DNA from: Ariolimax columbianus
Taxonomy: Eukaryota > Mollusca > Gastropoda > Stylommatophora > Arionidae
DNA length: 64,000 nt
Reading direction: 5' to 3'
Assembly: GCA_036924085.1 (NCBI GenBank)
Contig: JAVGWX010000009.1
Span: 61,885,012 to 61,949,011, forward strand
Positions 22,168-32,300 of this stretch are shown in pieces. The number at the start of each line of letters is the position of its first letter. The first letter of the stretch is position 1. The notes beneath the pieces are model-generated. The model did no database searches. It saw only the letters and a program-made list of their open reading frames with translations, and had not been told where the DNA came from. Both the position numbers and the translations under genes were made by a program.

Positions 22168-23117
22168 GAAGACGCCATAATTCGCGAACGGAGAGATTTA
22201 TGAAAGGCCCGTTTAAAGATCTTCGCAACTTCCACAAATATTTTAAGAAGTATGTTGTTCCCTTCACAAGTTATGAGCATATGATTATATGGTTGTACGA
22301 AACGTATTATTTACCGCCAAATGCGCACACGACGAACTGCCACCTTAAGCTAACAGTATTACCGATTTACACAACAGCGTAGTTCAAAATGTTTAATTTA
22401 CTTCTAGTTATCGTATGAACATTCTTGTCTCCATTTGGAATACTACAGTATTGTATATTACATTTTTTTATATTATTTCCCAGGCGAAGGCAGAAACTAA
22501 AGCACTCGTATCATTTATATATATATATATACATGTATGTGTCTGTGTGTGTGAGGAACAAAATAGGTGAGAGCATTCCACCTTACTGACCTCATTGTTA
22601 TGTCACATCTTAAATGTGTTGGAATATATATCTATATTTAGCGCTTAACAAAAGCGCTCGTCTGGGACGAGTACACATTTATGCTTGACGAGTAAATAAA
22701 ATCGGGTTTTAATCGTTAATTACGTTTTTATCGTTACGACACAACGACTCTAGCACGATTATTAATGATATTGCGGTTCTAATAGATTGTGCATAAGTTA
22801 GTTTATTATGGCGAATCTAATTGGACCTTCACTGCCACAATTTAAACTAACTACTAAAGCCATCGATAAATGGTACTACAGTGCGAAAACTACCAAGAAT
22901 GTTCAAGGACACACACGCCATATCTCTGGCAGTAGTGCATTTTTTCTTATAAAGAAATAGACTAATACCGTGTAAGTAATACAATATATTTTGGTTTGGT
23001 AGGCATTGGTATGCAGAAATAAAAGTGAATTATCGCCTAGTGTAAATTTAACATATATTGATGACTGGTGGAGTTTTTGACTGACTGGTAAGCCAACCTA
23101 AAATTTCTCACGCCCTG
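22166..23117. other. AT-rich stretch without a recognised gene
   Basis: Only a short (TA)n near 22515-22533 and a TG run were noticed. Confidence 0.4.

Positions 23118-23200
<83 letters not shown>
23118..23200. repeat. (TA)n microsatellite abutting the RTE element
   Basis: About 80 bp of TA with one AA interruption near 23129. The RTE element begins directly after its TTTATTT edge. Confidence 0.95.
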
Positions 23201-23205
<5 letters not shown>

Positions 23206-23430
23206 TTGAAATGGATGAAATGACAAGAAGGGGAGTCCACCCCTGACAAGTACACACAGCTGCTGGTGGGAGAGGCGGAAGATCGACCTGTGCGACAACG
23301 ACTCTGAAAGTGGGAGCTGGAAACGCCTGGAATCGGGCTAAGGGCGCACCAGAGACCATAGTTGGTAAGCGGCCAGAACAATGTCCAGAAAGCAATGGCA
23401 AACTACTGGATGTAAAATGCCAAGAAACCT

Positions 23431-24615
23431 ATGACAGTCGAGAGAAACGAAACTCAAAGATCTGATGGTGAGGCCCTCAGACCAGGCAGATCATCGACGC
23501 CAACTGGGGAAGAGGCCAATTTCAGAGTCAGTACAAGTAATAGAGATGACGGCCTAAAGCCTGACTGCATAACAGTGGACAACTCTGAAATGGGACTAAA
23601 AACAAAACTAAGAATAGGCACCTGGAATGTCAGGAGCCTATACCAGGGCAAGTTATTCATGATCGGAAGAGAAATGAAGAGAGCCAAGATAGAGATTCTT
23701 GGAGTCTCTGAGCATAGATGGGCCGGACAAGGGCACTGTACCAGCTCCTCAGGAGAAACATTTATATACTCTGGGACGGACAAGGGTGGAAAAAGCGGGG
23801 TCGGCTTTATTCTGTCAAAGAAGACAGCACCTTCACTACTGGGTTACAATCCAGTCAACGACCGCATAATTGTAATCAGACTAAAGAAAAAGACTAGAAA
23901 TTTAACAATAATTCAAGTGTATGCACCAACATCAGCAGCAGACGATTGTGAAATGGATGATTTTTATAACACCTTGCAAGAAGCGATGGAAAAAGTTGAA
24001 AAAAGAGACATCTTGGTCATCATTGGAGATTTCAATGCGAAAGTCGGAGAGGAAAGAGCCGAAGAGGAGAGAAGTGTTCGAGGACCTTTTGGTTTGGGAC
24101 ACAGAAATGAGCGAGGAGAAAGACTGGTTGAATTCTGCACGGAAAACAACCTCTCCATTGCCAACACCTTCTTCAAACAACATCCACGAAGACTGTACAC
24201 GTGGACCTCCCCGGATGGCAACAGCAGAAACCAAATAGACTACATCCTAGTGCAACAAAGATGGAGATCAAATGTGCTGGCGACAAAAACACTGCCAGGA
24301 GCAGACTGCGATACGGACCACGAATTACTGTTTGCAGTTTTCCAAACAAGACTACGCAGGATCTACAAAGGTTGCCAGCCAATACGCTTCGATGTATCAG
24401 CAATACCTACTGAATACAACATCAAAGTAGAAAACAAATTTGAGGCGTTGCTTGCTATACAGGAAGAGATGACATCTGAGGAGTTGACATCGTACGCAAG
24501 GGAGATTTTGATCTCGACAGCAAAAGAAATGATTCCAAAGATATTGCACAAGACACAGAGCTATATAACAGATGAAACACAGAAACTCATTGCAGAAAGG
24601 CAACAATTAAAATAA
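23431..24615 (+). CDS. RTE element, endonuclease (EEP / APE-like) part
   Basis: This is the N-terminal half of the RTE polyprotein, 394 residues, ending at a TAA at 24613-24615. After an N-terminal stretch of about 58 low-complexity residues comes the exonuclease-endonuclease-phosphatase fold. Its motifs, in order, are TWNVRS at 64-69, SEHRW at 93-97 (catalytic glutamate), VYAPT near 167, GDFNAK at 199-204, QIDYI near 268-272 and the terminal TDH at 295-297 (catalytic histidine). These are the residues needed to nick target DNA for target-primed reverse transcription. The similar protein is often mis-annotated in animal genomes as craniofacial development protein 2-like. The downstream frame continues in the same register, so the TAA is either a nonsense mutation in a single ancestral polyprotein or a read-through stop. 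Endonuclease alone would not mobilise the element. Confidence 0.88.
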   Translation: MTVERNETQRSDGEALRPGRSSTPTGEEANFRVSTSNRDDGLKPDCITVDNSEMGLKTKLRIGTWNVRSLYQGKLFMIGREMKRAKIEILGVSEHRWAGQGHCTSSSGETFIYSGTDKGGKSGVGFILSKKTAPSLLGYNPVNDRIIVIRLKKKTRNLTIIQVYAPTSAADDCEMDDFYNTLQEAMEKVEKRDILVIIGDFNAKVGEERAEEERSVRGPFGLGHRNERGERLVEFCTENNLSIANTFFKQHPRRLYTWTSPDGNSRNQIDYILVQQRWRSNVLATKTLPGADCDTDHELLFAVFQTRLRRIYKGCQPIRFDVSAIPTEYNIKVENKFEALLAIQEEMTSEELTSYAREILISTAKEMIPKILHKTQSYITDETQKLIAERQQLK

Positions 24616-26454
24616 ATGGGAAGTAAGGGGACCAACACAGCATATAAAAACTGCGCAAGAAAAGTCAGAAGAGAAATAAGAAAAGATAAAAGAAGATACA
24701 TAGTAGAAACATGTAAGGATATAGAAAACCTACAACAACAAGGCAAAGAAAGAGATGCATTCAAAGCAATAAGAACACTGACAAGGGAATTCCGTCCGGT
24801 TCCACATGTCATAAATGACGAAGAGGATAACACACTAACAGAAACCAAAGACATACTGAATAGATGGAGAGAGTACTGCAGAACCATGTATGGAGACAGC
24901 ACAAAGCGCTCAGTTACAATCCTACCAAAGGATGAGAAAGAACCTGAACCAACATTGGAAGAAGTACGCTCTGCAATTAAAAGCCTGAAAAAGGGAAAGT
25001 CCCCAGGATGCGATGATATCCCAGCAGAGCTAATACAAGCAGGAGGAGAGGCATGTGCTCGAGTCTACCACAAGCTGTGTAAACAGATATGGCACAGTGC
25101 AGAGTGGCCAGAAGCATGGAAGAAATCAATTTATATTCCCCTCCCCAAAAAAGGCAACCTGAAGCTGTGCACGAACTACCGAACTATCGCACTGATCAGC
25201 CATGCTAGCAAGATACTCCTGCGAATCCTATTAAGAAGGATAGAGAAAAGGTTTGAATCTGAAATTCACGTAGTCCAGGCAGGTTTTAGGAAAGACAGAG
25301 GGACCCGGGACCACATATTCAATTTAAGGAATATCTATGAAAAATGTAGAGAGTTTAATGTAGACCTGTACACATGTTTCATTGACTACAATAAGGCCTT
25401 CGACACGGTAAAACATCAAAATATGTGGAGAATCATGAAGGAAATGGGGTTTCCTTTGCATATAGTCCATCTCATTGAAACATTATACCAAGATCAACAA
25501 GCCGCTGTCCGAGTATCTGGGCAAACATCAGATTGGTTTGCAGTACAAAAGGGAGTCCGACAGGGATGTATACTCTCACCTTATCTGTACAACATATATG
25601 CGGAATGTATAATGAGAAATGTGCGAGAAGATGAGAACATTGAAAGTTTCGACCCATTTACGATTGGAGGGTGCGAGATTCCAGAGTTACGATATGCAGA
25701 TGACACAGTGATACTATCAAGAAGTGCGGAAGGGCTACTTTCAGCCGTTAATGGACATAGTAAAGATCAAAATCTGTTCATAAACATAAACAAAACAAAG
25801 TTAATGACCACCGATAAAACACAATGTCAGCATACATTTACAGTGGGTGGTGAGGAAATAGATCAGGTTACACATTTTGAATATCTGGGTTCCAGAATCG
25901 ACAAAAATGGTGACTGCTCGAAAGAAATCAGAAGAAGACTAGCTATGGCAATGCAGAGACTGAACAGCCTGAAGAAATTATGGCAGGGCACCAACAAAAC
26001 GATAAAAGTAAAAGTCTTGAGAGCCTGTGTTTTTCCTGTGGCAGCTTATGGCTGTGAAGCATGGACGATTACCAAAACTTCTAGACAAAGAATCGAATCG
26101 TTCGAGTCAAAATGTTACAGAAAGATTCTCAGAATACCCTGGACAGAGAAAAGAACAAATGTAGACATTCGGCAAGAGTTGAGCATACAGGAGAACTGGT
26201 TTATCAATTCCATTTTGGCTAGAAAATGCAAATACTTTGGTCACATCAAGAGACACAACGGTCTTGAGAGGACGGTGATGGAAGGTATGGTGCCAGGCAA
26301 AAGAGGAAGGTGTAGACCAAGAAGACGATGGCACCAAGATATCCAGGAGTGCCTGAGTATGACAGTGGCGGAAGCTGGTGTTTTGGCAAGGGAACGAGTT
26401 TCTTTCAGACAGACTGTGATGGGAGCGACGTTCTACAAAGGACATGCTACATGA
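24616..26454 (+). CDS. RTE element, reverse transcriptase part
   Basis: The frame has 612 residues and an ATG that directly follows the upstream TAA in the same register. It copies the element RNA at the nicked target. The early motif KKGKSPGCDDIPAELI is near 128-143. AFDTV at 261-265 holds the first catalytic aspartate, followed by QGCILSPYLYNIYAE near 316-330. The palm box YADD is at 360-363. The thumb and C-terminal region has AYGCEAW, CYRKILRIPW, ARKCKYFGHIKR and a basic RGRCRPRRRW segment near 560, as in RTE proteins. No RNase H follows, as expected for RTE. The frame ends ATFYKGHAT and the stop lies a few bases before the ATG/GAT tail. Apart from the stop before it I see no lesion. A functional product would need read-through or internal initiation. 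Confidence 0.9.
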   Translation: MGSKGTNTAYKNCARKVRREIRKDKRRYIVETCKDIENLQQQGKERDAFKAIRTLTREFRPVPHVINDEEDNTLTETKDILNRWREYCRTMYGDSTKRSVTILPKDEKEPEPTLEEVRSAIKSLKKGKSPGCDDIPAELIQAGGEACARVYHKLCKQIWHSAEWPEAWKKSIYIPLPKKGNLKLCTNYRTIALISHASKILLRILLRRIEKRFESEIHVVQAGFRKDRGTRDHIFNLRNIYEKCREFNVDLYTCFIDYNKAFDTVKHQNMWRIMKEMGFPLHIVHLIETLYQDQQAAVRVSGQTSDWFAVQKGVRQGCILSPYLYNIYAECIMRNVREDENIESFDPFTIGGCEIPELRYADDTVILSRSAEGLLSAVNGHSKDQNLFININKTKLMTTDKTQCQHTFTVGGEEIDQVTHFEYLGSRIDKNGDCSKEIRRRLAMAMQRLNSLKKLWQGTNKTIKVKVLRACVFPVAAYGCEAWTITKTSRQRIESFESKCYRKILRIPWTEKRTNVDIRQELSIQENWFINSILARKCKYFGHIKRHNGLERTVMEGMVPGKRGRCRPRRRWHQDIQECLSMTVAEAGVLARERVSFRQTVMGATFYKGHAT

Positions 26455-26586
26455 TGATGATGATATATTTATTTATATTAGGGCTGTGGTTTTTAACGCT
26501 TAATTCGAATAATTGTTAAACCTGCTTAATCGGTTAGTTTTGTTTCTTAGATTAAACTTTTTACTTCTTTAAATTCCCGAACTAAA

Positions 26587-27700
26587 ATGGTGGATAAAAA
26601 CAAGTTGCAACGTTTGCGGGAGAAATTAGCGAATATTTTGCGTTCAAGATAAATGCAGATGAATGATAAGGTCGAGGACGGATACAAAATTAAGTGCATT
26701 AATTGCAACAAGCGATACTATAATGTCATATCACCTTCAGCACAAACACCCATCAATAAACAATGATTCATACTGTGGCCTTACTAGTCATGGGATTGAT
26801 TCAGTGGGGGAATCAGTAGCTTGTATTGCGTGCACGTTACTGAACGACACGCCCATGTAAATGTGTCTGCACTGTATGCAGAATTTGCTGAAACCCGGAA
26901 CATTGCTGGCAAAATCCAATATATTGTGATAGATAATGCACGAAGCATGGTTGGTGCGATTGTACTAACAGAATACATTCATAGGCCATGTAAAGCACTT
27001 TGTATTCAGTTAAACATATTGGAGGGTCTAAACACAGCTGATGAGGTGCCTTTTCTTGCAAAATGTCCACATCTGGTTGGGTATTTCAAGCACATTTAAA
27101 TTGGAAATCAGCCATGGCAGTACCAGTAACAAGTACCAGCAGTACCAGTAACGAGTACCAGTAACAAGTACCAGCAGTACCAGTAACGAGTACCAGTAAC
27201 AAGTACCAGCAGTACCAGTAACAAGTACCAGTAACGAGTACCAGTAACAAGTACCAGCAGTACCAGTACCAGTAACAAGTACCAGCAGTACCAGTAACGA
27301 AAGTGATTGATATTTCCCCAAATTACAACAATACGTGCCAACGTATGTGATGTTAGTCAGATTGTTTAAAGCCAAAAACGCAATACAATAATATTATATT
27401 GTTTGGTTTGTTTTTTCAAAGACACCGGAGTACAATTGGTAAATAATGACTGGGGAAAAATTGTCAAGTAAATGTCGGTCTAAAGTGAACTTGCTGAGGA
27501 TGTATGTTGGTTCTGGATATCGTGTATCGTGCACCCCTGTTCTTCCATTAAGAAAGCAACATCGACGTAACCAGTGAAGAAGCGACCAACAATATCGTTG
27601 ATTGATTCTGATACTTCAGACGAGGAATCCAATGAAGAAGGTCGCAGTAGACTGTCAGAATTGTCTTGCTATACAGAACAACAACAGACACATGGTTTCC
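26587..27700 (+). pseudogene. hAT-superfamily transposase remnant with BED-type zinc finger
   Basis: Fragments in shifting plus-strand frames follow the order of a hAT/ZBED transposase. ISEYFAFKINADE and CINCNKRYYN are the BED start and its two cysteines, near 26619-26725. YHLQHKHPSI gives the BED histidines in another frame, near 26722-26755. IQYIVIDNARSMVGA is the catalytic-core DN motif, near 26919-26963. PFLAKCPHLVGYFKHI lies near 27050-27097. Beyond a minisatellite, TYVMLVRLFKAKNAIQ (27338-27390) and VNNDWGKIV (27437-27465) continue the same protein, then GSGYRVS near 27510. At least three frameshifts and several stops make it inactive. No terminal inverted repeats were found. Confidence 0.75.
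27118..27300. repeat. AGTACCAGTAAC minisatellite inside the hAT remnant
   Basis: Irregular units built from AGTACCAGTAACAAGTACCAGC and shorter variants occupy about 180 bp. Transposase coding similarity is visible on both sides, so the array expanded within or was inserted into the dead gene. Confidence 0.92.
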
Positions 27701-28289
27701 TCTCACCTGGAGACAAAACTACATTAGTTTTACCTTGTTCAGAAACGTTATAAAGATTATACTATGAGTACCTGTTACTTCTGTACCACGTGAACGGCTG
27801 TTCAGGTCATCTGTATATATTGTAAACCAAACTTCAGCTTCTCTGCTGTGAATATGTTTGTGTGCTGGTTTGTCTTTGTGATTGGTTGAGGTGAAGATTA
27901 CTATGCAGCTTATCTACATCTTTTTGTTGTTGTCATGTTAACTCGTTCTACCTTTATCTTCTAAGATGTTAACCATCTGAAGAATATTTACATGCATATG
28001 TCATTATTATTATTTTGTTAAATAATATAGATGGAGAAAGCCGAAACAGGTGATAATGCATTCGTCATTGTGTGTCTATTAACAGTAAAGATTTACGACT
28101 AATTAAAAAAACACACTTACATCCGGTAAATAGCAACTGTAAAAGAATAATTAGAAGTGTTCCTGGTCTGTAGAATAAAAATATGAAACAAACATGTTCA
28201 GTTTTACCTTTATGTTCGAATTTAATCGATTAAACGGTGATTAAATGTTTTCGAATAATTGATTCATTAACTTTAATTGATAACAGCCG

Positions 28290-28291
<2 letters not shown>
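27701..28291. other. AT-rich stretch without a recognised gene
   Basis: No further transposase motif was visible after about 27700. Confidence 0.4.

Positions 28292-28338
<47 letters not shown>
28292..28338. repeat. (TA)n microsatellite
   Basis: About 45 bp of TA directly preceding the stem-loop. Confidence 0.95.
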
Positions 28339-28341
<3 letters not shown>

Positions 28342-28428
28342 CAACAGTATCTAGGCGGCACGAAATGTTTCATATAAATATATATATACTGAAACATTTC
28401 GTGCCGCCTAGAAACTGTTGTCCAATAT
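28334..28428. repeat. 39-bp inverted repeat with 17-base loop
   Basis: The arms 28334-28372 and 28390-28428 are complementary at 38 of 39 positions; the single mismatch is A in GTATCTAGG versus T in the partner. The core GGCGGCACGAAATG is GC-containing, so this is not an AT artefact. The loop is an AT repeat. Outer ends read TATTGG/CCAATA beside TA dinucleotides, as a TA-targeting MITE would. No protein is encoded. Confidence 0.92.
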
Positions 28429-28904
28429 ATGCTATAGCGTAGTGAAGTTCTGATTGGTATCCCAGGCCTCAAGTTATCTCTCATTCCAATGCAGAAAGCG
28501 GTCTTACACAAATATGTGGTGAGTTTTGCTTCAAACTCGATTCTGCATTCAGCACGAAAGATCCTGACAAGTACTTGTGACGGGAAAAAACTGTTTAATT
28601 GTGTACGACGCTGAAAGTATTGAGTTCTTGAGGACCGTTTGACTGGTATATTGTTGTATGGCTTCTCTTATATCCCAGGTTGATAATAGCAAAAACAGGG
28701 ACGGAGAGTTACTGCACCAGGGCAGATACGAAACGAAACATACGTTACGACTACAAGACCTTCCTCATGGATAAGAAACAACTCAAATGACAAAAAACTA
28801 ATATTTTTCTACTTATTTTCTGCTGTTTGTTGCCAATGAGAAAACTGGTTGTCTTAGCTGTAGTTTTTGTTACTATGGTAACATCTGAGTTTGATCTGAC
28901 CGTA
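28429..28904. other. Stretch without a recognised gene
   Basis: Nothing was recognised on either strand. Confidence 0.4.
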
Positions 28905-29155
28905 TATGTGGCACAGTGGTTAAAGTACGTGTCTCTCGAGGAAAAGGAACCGGTTTTGATCTTCAATCTCGAACTTGACAATGTGAGTGCCTGTAAATGT
29001 GTGAGTGAGTACCTTCCGTAGTTAGGGGAGACCTAACTGAGAGGAGGGAACAGGTTACACCATGTCCTGAATAAGGTACGTCCTAGTGCAATCAAGTCTC
29101 AAACACTTTATCCCTGACGCAGTGTCTGGAATATGATCCCCTTTTTTAATGTAAT
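28905..29155 (+). mobile_element. Degenerate tRNA-like SINE, family C
   Basis: GTGGCACAGTGGTTAAAGTA near 28908 resembles an A box. CGGTTTTGATCTTC about 35 bases later is a decayed B box, and a T-rich end follows near 29150. Spacing fits a tRNA head, but the sequence is single-copy here and has no clear duplication. Confidence 0.45.
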
Positions 29156-29309
29156 AACATATATACGGTGTTGCGCTCCGCGGGGTAATAGTAAATCAGG
29201 TGGTTCGTCGCACACCTATTTTCTTAATTAGACAGACCGACCCCCCAGGGGTGAAATAAGAATGGTATTGCGTTTGGTGAGGAGCATATAGAAGAAATAA
29301 GAAACTCAA

Positions 29310-32300
29310 TGGGAGTAAATGGGAGGAAGAATTAAGTGAGTAAATGGGAGGAAGAATTGAGAGAGCAAATGGGAGGAAGAAATAAGTGAGTAAATGGGAG
29401 GAAGATTGAGTGAGTAAATGGGAGGAAGAATTAAGTGAGTAAATGGGAGGAAGAATTGAGTGAGTAAATGGGAGGAAGAATTGAGTGAGTAAATGGGAGG
29501 TAGAATTATGTGAGTAAATGGGAGGAAGATTGAGTGAGTAAATGGAAGGTAGAATTAAGAAAGTAAATGGGAGGAAGATTTGAGTGAGTAAATGGGAGGT
29601 AAAATTAAGTGAGTAAATGGGAGGAAGAATTGAGTGAGTAAATGGGAGGAAGAATTGAGTGAGTAAATGGGAGGTAGAATTATGTGAGTAAATGGGAGGA
29701 AGAATTGAGTGAGTAAATGGGAGGTAGAATTAAGAAAGTAAATGGGAGGAAGATTTGAGTGAGTAAATGGGAGGTAGAATTATGTGAGTAAATGGGAGGA
29801 AGATTGAGTGAGTAAATGGGAGGAAGAATTAAGTGAGTAAATGGGAGGAAGAATTGAGAGAGCAAATGGGAGGAAGAAATAAGTGAGTAAATGGGAGGAA
29901 GATTGAGTGAGTAAATGGGAGGAAGAATTAAGTGAGTAAATGGGAGGAAGAATTGAGTGAGTAAATGGGAGGAAGAATTGAGTGAGTAAATGGGAGGTAG
30001 AATTATGTGAGTAAATGGGAGGAAGAATTAAGTGAGTAAATGGGAGGAAGAATTGAGTGAGCAAATGGGAGGAAGAAATAAGTGAGTAAATGGGAGGAAG
30101 ATTGAGTGAGCAAATGGGAGGAAGAATTAAGTGAGTAAATTGGAGGAAGAATTGAGTGAGTAAATGGGAGGAAGAATTGAGTGAGTAAATGGGAGGAAGA
30201 ATTGAGTGAGTAAATGGGAGGTAGAATTGAGTGAACAAATTGGAGGAAGAATTAAGTGAGTAAATAGGAGGAAGAATTAAGTGAGTGAATGGGAGGAAGA
30301 ATTGAGTGAGTAAATGGGAGGACGAATTAAGTGAGTGAATGGGAGGTAGAATTGAGTGAGTAAATGGGAGGAAGAATTAAGTGAGTAAATGGGAGGAAGA
30401 ATTGAGTGAGTAAATGGGAGGTAGAATTGAGTGAACAAATTGGAGGAAGAATTAGGTGAGTAAATGGGAGGAAGAATTATGTGAGTAAATGGGAGGAATA
30501 ATTGAGTGAGTAAATTGGAGGAAGAATTATGTGAGTAAATGGGAGGAAGAATTGAGTGAGTAAATGGGAGAAAGAATTGAGTGAGTAAATGGGAGGAAGA
30601 ATTGAGTGAGTAAATGGGAGGAAGAATTGAGTGAGTAAATGGGAGGAAGAATTGAGTGAATAAATGGGAGGAAGAATTGAGTGAGTAAATGGGAGGTAGA
30701 ATTATGTGAGTAAATGGGAGGAAGATTGAATGAGTAAATGGGAGGTAGAATTGAGTGAGTAAATGGGAGGAAGAATTGAGTGAGTAAATGGGAGAAAGAA
30801 ATAAGAAAGTAAATGGGAGGAAGATTTGAGTGAGTAAATGGGAGGTAGAATTATGTGAGTAAATGGGAGGAAGAATTGAGTGAGTAAATGGGAGGTAGAT
30901 CTATGTGAGTAAATGGGAGGAAGATTGAGTGAGTAAATGGGAGGTAGAATTATGTGAGTAAATGGGAGGAAGAATTGAGTGAGCAAATGGGAGGAAGAAT
31001 TGAGTGAGTAAATGGGAGGTAGAATTAAGAAAGTAAATGGGAGGAAGATTTGAGTGAGTAAATGGGAGGTAGAATTATGTGAGTAAATGGGAGGAAGATT
31101 GAGTGAGTAAATGGGAGGAAGAATTAAGTGAGTAAATGGGAGGAAGAATTGAGAGAGCAAATGGGAGGAAGAAATAAGTGAGTAAATGGGAGGAAGAATT
31201 ATGTGAGTAAATGGGAGGAAGAATTATGTGAGTAAATGGGAGGAAGAATTGAGTGAGTAAATTGGAGGAAGAATTATGTGAGAAATGGGAGGAAGAATTG
31301 AGTGAGTAAATGGGAGGAAGAATTGAGTGAGTAAATGGGAGGAAGAATTGAGTGAGTAAATGGAAGGAAGAATTGAGTGAGTAAATGGGAGGAAGAATTG
31401 AGTGAGGAAAGGGGGGGGGGGAAGAATTGAGTGAGTAAATGGGAGGAAGAATTGAGTGAGTAAATGGGAGGTAGAATTATGTGAGTAAATAGGAGGAAGA
31501 ATTATGTGAGTAAATGGGAGGAAGAATTGAGTGAGTAAATTGGAGGAAGAATTATGTGAGAAATGGGAGGAAGAATTGAGTGAGTAAATGGGAGGAAGAA
31601 TTGAGTGAGTAAATGGGAGGAAGAATTGAGTGAGTAAATGGAAGGAAGAATTGAGTGAGTAAATGGGAGGAAGAATTGAGTGAGGAAAGGGGGGGGGAAG
31701 AATTGAGTGAGTAAAAGGGAGGAAGAATTGAGTGAGTAAATGGGAGGTAGAATTATGTGAGTAAATGGGAGGAAGATTGAGTGAGTAAATGGGAGGTAGA
31801 ATTGAGTGAACAAATTGGAGGAAGAATTAAGTGAGTAAATGGGAGAAAGAATTGAGTGAGTAAATGGGAGGAAGAAATAAGAAAGTAAATGGGAGGAAGA
31901 ATTATGTGAGTAAATGGGAGGAAGATTGAGTGAGTAAATGGGAGGTAGAATTATGTGAGTAAATGGGAGGAAGAATTGAGTGAGTAAATGAGAGGAAGAA
32001 ATAAGAAAGTAAATGGGAGGTAGAATTATGTGAGTAAATGGGAGGAAGATTGAGTGAGTAAATGGGAGGTAGAATTAAGTGAGTAAATGGGAGGAAGAAT
32101 TGAGTGAGTAAATGGGAGGAAGAAATAAGAAAGTAAATGGGAGGTAGAATTATATGAGTAAATGGGAGGAAGATTGAGTGAGTAAATGGGAGGTAGAATT
32201 AAGTGAGTAAATGGGAGGTAGAATTGAGTGAGTAAATGGGAGGAAGAAATAAGAAAGTAAATGGGAGGTAGAATTATGTGAGTAAATGGGAGGAAGATTG

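Larger units (their letters stand above)
23208..26462 (+). mobile_element. RTE-type non-LTR retrotransposon, near full length
   Basis: The order is a 5' leader of about 220 bp, endonuclease, reverse transcriptase, and a very short 3' end made of (ATG)n/(GAT)n. This compact plan with a microsatellite tail is typical of the RTE clade. Flanks ATATATTTATTT at 23196-23207 and 26463-26474 could be a 12-bp duplication, though low complexity weakens this. The only visible lesion is one stop between the two enzyme domains. Confidence 0.88.
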
